Positions 22,815 through 33,098 of a stretch of 64,000 nucleotides of DNA are shown here, piece by piece (position 1 is the first letter of the stretch; each line of letters opens with the position of its first letter). The notes below the pieces were generated by a model that saw only the letters and a list, made by a program, of their open reading frames with translations, had not been told where the DNA came from and ran no database searches. This DNA comes from Castanea sativa (lineage: Eukaryota > Streptophyta > Magnoliopsida > Fagales > Fagaceae), in NCBI RefSeq assembly GCF_040712315.1, contig NC_134017.1:24036322-24100321 (forward strand), given 5' to 3'. The position numbers and the translations under genes are program-made.

Positions 22815-25699
22815 AACATCATCCGATGAAAGTTGAGCCAAAGGAATTTTTTTTACTATTAATTCTGCCTCATGTGGAATGAAAATCTCATCTACCATGG
22901 ATTCATCCCACAGTTGAGTATGGGGATCAATTAAAATATCTACGGTAGCCTCATCCACCATCTTAATGATAGGGGAAGTTAGAGTTGTGGAATTTTTAAT
23001 CGGTAGCCAATGATGCTGCCAGATTTTTATTTTCCTTCCATCACCAATCCACCACCTTGAGCCCCTTTGAATTACATCTCTACCTTTGAGAATACTTATC
23101 CATACATAAGAACCGGATCTTGAATCCTTAGCCTTTTTAATTGTGCAGTTAGGAAAGAACTTGGCTTTAAAAACTCTATAGAAGAGTGATGTTTTATTTT
23201 GCAGCAACCTTTAAGCCTGTTTGGCCAAAAGAAAATCATTGAACATGGCCAAATCACAAAAGCCCATCCCACATTACCTAATGTATTTTTCTCCAGTCAC
23301 CACGTTGTCCCCACCAAAATCTTTTGATTAGACCAATTTCATGACATAGACCAATAGGGAGTTTGAAGCACCCATAGCATATGTAGGAATTTCTTGGATT
23401 AATGATTTAAGCAACACATCTTTGTCAGCTTGTGATAATAGCTTACTTTCCTAACCCTTTAGTTTCCTCCAAACCCTTTTCTCTGTATAATTAAACCATG
23501 CATTCTTTCCTCTTCTCACTAGCGAAGGTAGCCCCAAATATTTTTCATACTACTTAATTTCTTGAACCCCTAAAACACCTTTAATAATTTCTTTTGTGTC
23601 TTCCTTGGTTGACTTGCTAAAAAAAACAGCTGTCTTATTTTTGTTAATTTTTTGTCCCGATGCCTCCTCATAGGTAGAAAGGATTCGCATTACCTTCCCT
23701 CATTCTATAGATTTTGCTTTGTAGAATAGTAGGCTATCATCCATAAATAATCGATGTGTCAATTTTGGCCCTCTTTTGTAAATAGAAAAACATGTAATCT
23801 CTCCCCTGATCGCAGCTTGTTTTATTATCCTATGCAGCCCTTTTGTGCACAGAAAAAAGAAAAAAAGATGAAATAGGGTCTCCTTGCCTAATCCCCCTTG
23901 ATGGTTGGATCAAACGTTTTGGCTCGCCATTAACAAGAATGGAATAGGTGACCATCTTCACATAGACCATGTTAAGCTCAATCCATTTTTCATCAAATCC
24001 CATCTTTCTCATGAGGTTTTCCATAAAAGACCACTCTACCCTATCATATGCATTGCTCATGTTGAGTTTGAACACCATGTAGCCATTGGTACCTAAAATA
24101 TGTTCTTTCATACAATGTAATGTCTCAAAAGCAACCAGAATATTGTTAGATATAAACCGATCTTTAGTAAAGGATGACTGATGTTCTGAAATGATAGCTA
24201 GTTAGACTTTTTTCAACTAGATTGCTAAAACTTTAGAGAAAGTATTGTACAAGATCTTACATAGGCTAATGGGTTAAAACTCAAGTACATATTTAGGACT
24301 TTTGCTTTTAGGAATTAACGTAATAAGGATGTGATTTACCGAGCTAGGTAGAGTACATGAATTAAGCCAATAAAGGACTGCATGAGTGACTTCACTATTA
24401 AGCATTGGCCAAAAATGTTGGTAGAAGAGGGGAGGCATTCCATCTGGTCCAAGAGCCTTGGGTGGGGCCATTTGTTTCAATGCCGCTTCCACTTCATTTT
24501 CTAAAAAACTGCTTGTAAGGTGATTGTTCATCTTTTCAGTGATCATGGGTTGAATATGATCTAGCCTAAATGTTGAATGGTTTGGCCTTAAGGACAAAAA
24601 CAGGTCATGGTAATAGTTAACCAAAACTATTACAATATCATCCAGTTGGTCTTGCCAAGTTCCTACATCATCTTTAATACCTAGAATTTTGTTTTTACTA
24701 TGTCACTGCGTAGCCTAACTATGGAAATATTTTGTGTTACTATCACCCTAGCTCACCCACAATGCACGAGACCTTTGGCTCCACATTGGAGCCTTTCTAT
24801 CAAGTGGCACATTAATCTCAGCTTTGAGCTCTCTGAGTCTTGAATTATCCCCACCCTGTAGGGTTGTATTCTCGGCTTGAATAAGCATTTTTTTTCTTCG
24901 TTTTCAGTTCTCTACATATGCTTTTGAAACAATTTTTGTTCCACCAAGTGAGGTCCTTACCACATTGTTTCACTCTATTCAAGACCTCACTATCAAAATT
25001 TGGGTTAAGAGATTGTCTCCATGTAGCCTCAACACTTTCTCCACACCGGTTGTCAGAAAGCCACATCTCTTCAAATCTTTTTTTTTTTTTTTTTTGCTGT
25101 GTTGGAAATTCAATAATTTTGGGATTAATAAGTAAAGGGTAGTGATCGGACAAATCACATCGTAGGTGTTAAACTCGAGAACTAGGGAATTTAAGTAACC
25201 AACTGTTTGTAGCTTGGCCTCAATCTAGCCTTTCCCAAATTGAGTGCCCATCTATGTAATGTCTACTCCATGTAAATTTTGGGCCAACAAAATCTAGATC
25301 AATGAACTCACATTCATTTGTTACTTCTTGAAAAAGTTGCATCTGACTATGATTATGTGCTGTTCCTCCTAATTTTTCATCCTATTTCAAAATCTCATTA
25401 AAATCCTCTACACATAACCAAGGAATATTAGGGTGAGAATTTAAACTTCGAAGCTTTGCCCAAGCCTCTAGCCGTCTACAAGTCTCTAGTTTGCCATAGA
25501 AGCCTATGAAACGCCATATCTCCTCAGTATTTTTGTTTATGAGTGCATCAATGTAGTACTTGGATGAATCCTCCACAAAAAGATTAACCGTGGACTTCTG
25601 AAAGAAAACCAAGCCCCCACCTTCAGTGCTTTGCTCCACAAACCACTTGTGTTTGAAATTAATATTTCTTTGTAACTAGTCTAGCCTTGCCATATCTGT
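22815..25699 (-). pseudogene. LINE ORF2 central part: endonuclease end, RT, post-RT
   Basis: Minus strand, in order. Endonuclease end: QSTEGGGLVFFQKSTVNL, IGFYGKLE, PWLCVEDFNEIL (25639 down to 25382). SDHYPLL (25150). RT entry: MAPPKALGPDGMPPLFYQ and LITLIPKSK (about 24300-24490). Motif A region: KLNMSNAYDRVEW (about 24070), where the first Asp expected in K-L-D is Asn. Then GIRQGDPIS (about 23895), an FMDD box (about 23736-23747), and the post-RT module (GSRWWIGDGRKIKIWQHHWLP, about 23030). Such proteins nick DNA and reverse-transcribe their own RNA at the target. Frameshifts and stops occur throughout. Confidence 0.9.
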
Positions 25700-26119
25700 C
25701 CATGTGTGGGCGCAACGGGAGGGGAGTACGCCTCCACCGAGTGGATCGGGGCGGAGAAAATAAATGGAGTCGCCACCTAGATTAGGTATAGGACACATAT
25801 ATATAGCGCCCTTCGTGGAAGGACTAATCTTACTACCAGAGTATGGGTTTGGAGTTTAGGTACGATTTGGGAAGGTGTTAGACATTCAAGACCACCTGGC
25901 CCTTAGGTCGACTTCCACTCATTGTATCTTACATCTTAATCTTATTTAAGGCATTAAATATTGTCATTCTAGACTCACGCACACACACACTAACATGCAT
26001 CTAGCAAACACCATGGTATTTCATCCCAAACCTTAACATACATCTATCATGGCATTGCATTACATATCACATTCTAACATACATCTATCACACATAGCAT
26101 CATCACTACAACAAAATGT

Positions 26120-26645
26120 ACTTTTAGTGACGAAAAAATTCGTCACTAAAAGTCCAGTTTTTCGTCACTAAGAACCTTTAGCGACGAAATCAGATTGTTA
26201 GTGACAAAACTCATTTCATTGCTGAAAACCCATCACTAAAAGTCTTGGCGACGAAAAATTTTGTCACTAAAAGTCCGATTTGTTTTAAAAAAAAAAACTT
26301 TTAGCGACGAAAACATTTCATTGCTAAATGTTTTCCTCACTAAAAACACTATTCAGTGATGAAAATATTTCGTCACTAAAAACACCTTAGTTTATTAAAT
26401 CATATTTAGTGACGAATAATTTCATCACTAAAACTATGTTTGGGTACATATAGTGATGAAAAATTTCGTCACTAAAACTATATTTAAGAAAATCCAGGCA
26501 CATATAGTGACAAAAATTTTTGTTACTAAAACCATTTCTTACAAAATTTTGCTACATTTAGCGACAAAATATTTCGTCACAAAAACAATTTTTTGTTGCT
26601 ATATTTGTGACGAAAAAATTCATCGCTAAAACTTATTTTCTGTTA
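26120..26645. repeat. CACTA left subterminal repeat array
   Basis: More than a dozen diverged copies of a TAGTGACGAAA-type word in both orientations, often paired head to head around a short AT spacer, as in GTGACGAAAAAATTCGTCAC near 26130. Sub-terminal repeats of this kind bind the element's own regulatory transposase in En/Spm (known for the family). Confidence 0.9.
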
Positions 26646-27232
26646 TTATTTTTTTCATGGCTTTGATATTAACCTGTAACCTGTCATTACATTACTAAAA
26701 CCTCACATTTGAATAACACATTTATATCAACAACACATTTATAAAAAAAGATCTATACATTCCACAAGTAAAAAATAAAACAAGTATCCAATTCAAACCC
26801 CTCCCATACAATAATTGTTTGCAACACATACAATAACTCAAAATGTTTTATAACAATACAAAAAGTGTAGCATAATATAATTAGAACTAATGGAAGATGT
26901 CCTCATATGTCTTCAAGTAATGCCAAAAGTAAATCCCCTAAAAGCCACCAATAAGAAATTTGCACAAATATAAAAACAATACTACATTAAAATCGTAAAG
27001 TAAAAATATTAACTATGTTATAAGAAACATTTCTAACAATGCATTAAGAGTAGCCACACCAATGAATTAAAATCAAAACTTCTAATGTATAAGTTGTAGA
27101 AAGCAAATATAGATTTTCAACTATAATATAATACAATTAGTTTCAAATAATGCATCAAAAAAAGTAGTCACACCATGTAGTGCGGGTCAATTGCTAAAAT
27201 AAAGTACTAACTAATAAGTGTTTTAACTTGAA

Positions 27233-27585
27233 GATGAACCACCCCCATAGGTAAGATCGTCATCATAACCCTTGCTCCTCAAAAAGTTAAGAATATTCTT
27301 TTGGACCTCTTCTTGCTTAGCTCGTGCCTCTTGGTCCCTAGCTCACTCCTCTTGGTCCCTAGCTCTTACCTCTTTGAGCTCAATTATCTCATTTTCTAGC
27401 CGTTGGATATACTCCACCGAGTAACTAGATGAGGCGGTGGTTACTAGAGAAGAGGAAGGTCTCATGCCAAGTCCTTTTACAATACCGGACTTCTTCTTAA
27501 AAACCAAGTTTGACATCTCCTCTTGTGTAAGGGGAATTGCATTAGGATCTTGACAATGATCCTCTTGCACTTTGAGAATAGTTTC
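27233..27585 (-). pseudogene. C-terminal exon of a Transposase_24-like CACTA protein
   Basis: The minus frame reads ETILKVQEDHCQDPN, IPLTQEEMSNLVF, KKKSGIVKGLGMRPSS and a coiled-coil-like tail rich in Glu, Arg and Gln, ending GGGSSSS and a TAA at 27233-27235. The K-K-S-G-x-x-K-G-L-G-x-x-P motif is the usual end of plant Ptta/En/Spm (Transposase_24) proteins. A TGA interrupts the Q-E-E repeat near 27343. A likely splice acceptor (TGATAG) lies at 27586-27591. The tail contains two copies of an 18-bp GCTAGGGACCAAGAGG-type unit. Upstream exons were not identified. Confidence 0.65.
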
Positions 27586-27729
27586 CTATCATTTGAAAGA
27601 GAGAAACAATCACAACATTAATACTACATATGTATTGACATGAAAGATAAGTACAATTGCTACTAACTTAACATCATAGTCTACGCCATTATCCAAATCA
27701 AGCAATTCACAAGTGCTAAATTTGAGCAC

Positions 27730-28760
27730 AATTGCTACTAACTCAACACAACAAATGACCATTCATCACATCTAATGAACAAGTTCCATTCACATTTGTA
27801 AGAAACTAAAAACACTCCCAATATGAATTTAAACCACCGTATAACACCATGCAAGCCACCCGCTTGCTTCAACACAACAACCCACCACAAAACCAATCAC
27901 AAACATCACAAGTATAGAGTGTTTGCAAGTATTGAAATCAATTAAAGTACTATTCAGCACATCTAATCAACAAATTCCATTCACATTTGCAAGAAACTAA
28001 AAACACTCCCAATATGAATTTAAACTACCTTATAACACCATGCATATCACCCGCTTGCTCCAACACAACAACCTACCATAAATCCAATTTTCAACATCAC
28101 AAGTATAGAGTGTTTACAAGTATTGAAATCAATTAAAGTACTATTCATCAGATCTAATCAACAATACTGAAATTGAATAAAGTAATACTCATCACATCTA
28201 ATCAACAAGGTTCATTCACATTTGCAAGAAATTAAAAACACTCTCAATATAAATATAAACCACCTTATAACACCATGCAAGCCACCTACTTGTCCTAACA
28301 CAACAACCCACTACAAAACTAATCACAAACATCACAAGTATAAAGTTTTTACAAGTATTGAAATCAATTAAAGTACTATTCATCACAGCTAATCAACAAA
28401 TTTCATTCACATTTGCAAGAAACTAAAAACACTCCCAATATGAATTTAAACCACCTTATAACACCATGCAAGCCACCCGCTTGCTCCAACACAACAACCC
28501 ACCACAAATCCAATTTCCAACATCACTAGTATAGAGTTTACAAGTTTTGAAATCTAATAAAGTAATATTCATCACATTTGATTAACAATACTTATTCACA
28601 TTTGCAAGAATTGAAAAAACACTCCCAATATGTATTTAAACCACCTTATAACACCATGCAAGCCACCCGCTTGCTCCAACACAACATACCACCACAAATC
28701 CAATTTCCAACATCATAAGTATAGAGTTTTATAAGTTTTTAACTAAAATTTACTTACTTT
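27730..28760. repeat. Five tandem copies of a 190-bp unit inside CACTA element
   Basis: The word CACATTTG(C/T)AAGAA recurs at 27791, 27982, 28217, 28408 and 28597 (spacings 191, 235, 191 and 189). Each is followed by ACACTC(C/T)CAATAT, CACCATGCA, CCACCCGCTTGCTCC and an ATCACAAGTATAGAG-type end. The third interval carries an extra segment of about 45 bp. Confidence 0.9.
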
Positions 28761-29755
28761 GCTCAAGCTAAGCTTACAACTTTTAGAAAAAATCCAAAGT
28801 TATTGCAAACAATGTGTATTTAGCCTGCAAAAGAAAAGTTAAATTTATAAATACTTCAGTCTCGAAAATGATCCTGTCATAATAAAAAGAAAAAGCGAAG
28901 GCACTAGGCCAGGAGTGACAAATCACTAGTTTTGGCCAAAGGGACACTCATTGTTGAAATGCTTTCCTGCAAAAAGAGAAAGAAAATTGAAAATTGAGGA
29001 GCACAAACAATAAACTAAAACAACTAACTAAACCATAAAACAAAGAGCAATAAAAATAAATAAATAACATTATAACTAGAAGACATACGGCTCAAGAAAA
29101 TTCGAAATTATGTCTACGGATCGAATTTTAAATTTTTAATTAGTAATGTCAAATGGATCCATAAAATAATCAAATCAATTAAATATGAGTTAAGTACTTT
29201 TTATTATTCCTTATTCTTATCCGAAAAAGAACAAAATTGAGTCACTAATGATAACGTCTCTTTGGTGTTCAGTTACTCAATTGCTTAAATACTATAATTG
29301 GAATTCTGTTTCTTTCATCCTACGGTACACATATTATCACAGTACCTAATGGTGTCACACTACATTTTCTCTTCTAAACCAAACAAAATTTTCTCAAAAT
29401 TCTAACACAAGCATCATAGCAAACAATTTTTTTCTCAAAACCCATATAATTTCTCCTCTTATTCACAATGACAACTACCTATCTATCATTTCTCAATCAA
29501 ATTTGTCACCAAAACCAAACGAAAATTTCTCAAAATCAAAACACAGCTCAAATATTACACAAAAAATAGAAGGAAAAAAAAAATGCACTGTGAGCCTTGA
29601 GAACACGGAGGATCTTGCTTCCGGTGAAAAATCGTTCTTGGAAAATTTGTATATGTTCTCCTCCACCTACAAAACCCAAAAAAGAAACCCAGAAAAGTAA
29701 ATAAAAAATAAATGAAAAATCCTAAAAAAGAAAATAATAAGGAAAAGGAAATTAC
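28761..29755. other. CACTA interior without recognisable gene
   Basis: AT-rich; no convincing frame. It may include introns or lost exons of the transposase gene. Confidence 0.4.
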
Positions 29756-29869
29756 TTATGGCTGAATCAGCGAAGGGTGGCTGAGGCTGTAGGTGTGGCT
29801 GTCGTTGGAGAAGATAAGAGGGAGATCGTGGGACTTGTTGACGGCGTCACTGTCGAATGGTCGCTGGTA

Positions 29870-30175
29870 CGAAGGGGAGGCGAAGGGTTGCCAGTGCAAA
29901 GGAAGGTGAAATGTTGCCAGTGCAAAGGAAGGCGAAGCGTCGTTGGTGCGATGGAAGCCGAAGCATCGCCGGTGCGATGGAAGCCAAGGCGTCGCTAGTA
30001 TGAAGAAAGCTGAAGCGTCGCCGGTGTGAAGAAAGCTGAAGCATCGCCGGTACAATGGAAGCTGAAGTGTTGCCGGTGCGATGGAAGCCGAAGCGTCGCC
30101 GGTGCGATGGAAGTTGAAGCGTCGTCGGTGCGATGCGTTGCCGGTGCGATGCGTTGCCGGTGCGATGCGTCATTG
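29870..30175. repeat. 26-bp GC-rich minisatellite inside CACTA element
   Basis: About eleven units of a GAAGC(C/T)GAAGCGTCGCCGG type, 26 bp long, with a GTGCGATG end. It is much richer in G and C than the rest of the window. Because 26 is not a multiple of 3 and the unit lacks stops, it opens long frames on both strands that are not genes. Confidence 0.85.
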
Positions 30176-30294
30176 AAGTGTCCCCGACGTGATTTGGAGT
30201 GGGTATCGGTGTAAGGGAGAGTGGGTATCGATGTGGGTATCGGTCTGAGGGAGAGAATGGGTATGCGTAAGGGAAGAAAAGGAGTTGAGTGCTA

Positions 30295-31140
30295 TATATC
30301 AGACATCTATAGTGACAAATTTAGTTTCGTCGCTATTCATTGCCTTTAGCGACGAATCCAAGTTCGTCGCAGATGCTCCACACTAATCTTGTGCTTTTCT
30401 TTTCAGCGATGAAATATTTTCGTTGCTAATTGTCTCCTTCAGTAACAAAACCAGTTTTGTCACTAATAGTACGACTAGCAGCACCTTTAGCAACGAAATT
30501 GTTTCGTCGCAAAAACTATTACTTTTAGCGATGAATTGTTTCGTCGCAAAAACTAAAAATTTTAGCGAAGAATTTTTTCGTCGCTATAGATCCATTTGGT
30601 TTCGCGCCTACACTTTCATTTGGCGCCCCTAATTCAGAACCCCTATAGTGACGAAATCTATGTTTCATCGCTAAATGTATCTATAGTGACGAATTTAGTT
30701 TCGTCGCTATTTATTGCCTTTAGAGACGAATCCGAGTTCATTGCAGATACTCCGCACTAATCTTCTGTTTTTCTTTTTAGCGATGACATATTTTCGTTGC
30801 TAATTGTCTCCTTCAGTGACGAAACAGGTTTTGTCACTAATAGCATGACTAGCTGCACGTTTAGTGACGAAAGTGTTTTGTCGCGAAAGCTTGAACTTTT
30901 AGTGATGAATTTTTTCGTCGTTGTAGATCCATTTGGTTTCGCACCTACACTTTTTTTGGTGCCCCTAATTTAGCACCCCTTATAGCGACGAAATCTATGT
31001 TTTGTCGCTAAATGTTACTTTTTTTTCTTTTTTTCTTTTTTTTTTAATAAATAGCGACGAAATATAAATTTCGTCACTATGTGGTACTTTTTTGCGATGA
31101 AAAACTTTCCTCACTAAAATTCGTCACTGTAGTTACATTT
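30295..31140. repeat. CACTA right subterminal repeat array
   Basis: Dense copies of TTTAG(C/T)GACGAA-type and TTTCGTCGCTA-type words in both orientations. A block of about 350 bp (TTTGGTTTCGC(G/A)CCTACACTTT...CCCCTAATT) is present twice, near 30595 and 30935. Confidence 0.9.
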
Positions 31141-32390
31141 TGTTGTAGTGCATGTTACACCCAAGGCAGAAACATGTATATATCGAGTCAAGGCAGAAAC
31201 ATAGGCATGGTAAGATTAAGCAAACATGTGATTGCATCCAAACATCATCCAAACAAACATATTCATATCCACCATTAAAACACATATTCAAAATGCATGT
31301 TCATGTGAATGCATGACTTACCTTACTCCACTACAGCACCTATGCATCAAGGCATGAACATGTGAATGTATGTTCATATAAATAAATAGATCAAAAACCT
31401 TAACTAGTATCAAAGAGGTAAACAAACTAAAATGAGGTAAAACAGAGAGATGAGAACTCAAGGACAGAACAAAAGAGGTTAAATAGAGGCTAAACATATG
31501 AAAGAAAACAACAGAAAAGTAAACAAAACTGATTTAGGGTTTTCTAGGCACGAGTATACGTGTGCATACATAAGGTCTATGTACACAACCAAGTTGTATG
31601 CATACGCATACTTTGTGTATGCGTGCGCATACACGCCCTAAAAAACCTAACCCAGAAACATAAGAATAGCAAAACAGAAACCTTAAATCTAACAACCTAA
31701 CATACTTTATATCAAAAGACAAATAAAACCTAAACTAAGCAGACAAATTATAGCATATTTAAATAAGAAAAACACGAGATAAACAAGAATCAAAACAAGA
31801 AAAGGCTAAGAAAAGGAAAAGAAAGTTTAGAACTTATACCTCCAAAACACAAAGTTCCTTGGCTTAATTTTGACCATTTGCCTCAGTCAAATCTATTCAC
31901 AATCAAATAAAAAATTGATTAGTAATCCTAAAACTTTAAGATATAGGCCAAAAAAGGTCTCTCTTTGATTCACTATTTCTAATGAATTTTAGGTCTTCCC
32001 ATAGGATTTTCTGTGTGTTTTGAAAAGCTACTATGTATGGCATAATATAGTGAGAAAATAGAGAGGTTTGGAATGGCTCCCAGATGATGTAGGATTAGTT
32101 CCAAAATCCATTTTTAATGCAGAAAAACTTGCCTTCCATAGTTTCTAGAACCCTAACATGTGTACGCATGCCCGTGTATGCGTATGCATGCCCTAGGGTT
32201 TCCTTAGTCTTTATTTTCCAAAAATAGCTTATTTTATGAATAAAATAAAATAAATAACCATGGCTTAAAACATTTTTCTCAAGTCAATTTCAATCTGACT
32301 GAGCCCTATACTAACCATGGCTTTTAGAATTTCAACATCATTGGGGAATGGGGGCCTGAGTTGTAAGGGGTACAAAATGCAGTGTCTACA

Positions 32391-32965
32391 CCATGTTTTG
32401 GCTATAAACACAATAGAGGGATCTTTTGCCCATATCAAATCCCCAAGCTCTTTTCCTATACGTTGGTTCCTAAGGCCCCGACAGTTCTATACTAGCAAAC
32501 TCATTGCTCTTGGCGGGTCTGCTTAGTAGCCTCCACCAATATAAATGATGAGGTACCATCCACCTTTGAAACCTGAAACTTATTAGGTAACTTTGGCCAG
32601 AAACAACTGCTTCCTTTCTTCATTTGCCCAGCATCGCTAAAGAGACATTTGTTTCATTGTTCTCCAATATTGTTGATCTCTGAAAGCATGTTCACTTCCT
32701 TTGTTGTGGCAAAGGAGTAGGGTTTGGTTTGGAATTGAAAGTATCAAGATTAAAAATTGGGGGAGCACACTCTATCGTTTGATTTTCCATATTAGACACA
32801 TGACTCATTAGGGGACCTGTGGTGTTGCTATGCATTTGCTTAAACTTACGAATATCTTGGGCAATCTCTGCCAACTTGGAAAGGAAGTTATCATCCAGTT
32901 AAGTAACATTACTATTAAGTGAGGGCAGATATTGTGGGATTGAGTTGCTTGAATCTTGGGCCATG
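32391..32965 (-). pseudogene. LINE 5' segment: ORF1 end and start of endonuclease
   Basis: Minus frame near 32535-32391 reads NCRGLRNQRIGKELG, DLIWAKDPSIVFIAKTW, the opening of a plant LINE endonuclease (WNCRG...VFLSET). It then joins 25699 across the family-T LTR. Upstream (32874 down to 32692) is AEIAQDIRKFKQMHSN and a Pro/Asn-rich segment, with a possible start MAQDSSNSIPQ near 32962 and a stop soon after. This would be the ORF1 end or linker. The 5' limit is not clear. Confidence 0.65.
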
Positions 32966-33098
32966 TCGACGCTTGACCTCGATCGAGAGCGAAAAAACCA
33001 CTGCTGCCATGCCTTTATTCGACCACCCATCATGGCCCCTCTCGATGGTTGGGAGTGGTATGTGCTTCACGCGGAGCTTTAGGTGCTCTCTCTATTGG

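Larger units (their letters stand above)
26104..31150. mobile_element. CACTA transposon, non-autonomous, 5047 bp
   Basis: Perfect 17-bp terminal inverted repeats CACTACAACAAAATGTA at 26104 and (as complement) ending at 31150, with the 3-bp target duplication CAT typical of CACTA elements. About 0.5-0.8 kb at each end is packed with TTAGTGACGAAA/TTTCGTCACTAAAA repeats. The interior has a Transposase_24-like exon, five tandem repeats of about 190 bp and a 26-bp minisatellite. I found no TNP2 transposase, so it should depend on an autonomous relative. Confidence 0.95.
25705..32390 (+). mobile_element. Solo LTR, family T, copy 2, with CACTA insertion
   Basis: Starts TGTGGGCGCAAC and ends GCAGTGTCTACA (TG...CA) with a perfect target duplication CCATG (25700-25704, 32391-32395) in the LINE endonuclease region. 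Without the CACTA element (26104-31150) and one CAT copy it is about 1636 bp, close to copy 1 at 13977. No internal region, so a solo LTR formed by LTR-LTR recombination. The GGAGTCGCCACC start zone and ACAAAATGC(A/G)GTGTCTACA end resemble plant gypsy LTRs, from memory. Confidence 0.88.

Noticed and set aside
29756..30214. Frames of 60-108 codons on both strands
   Set aside because: They result from the stop-free 26-bp minisatellite.
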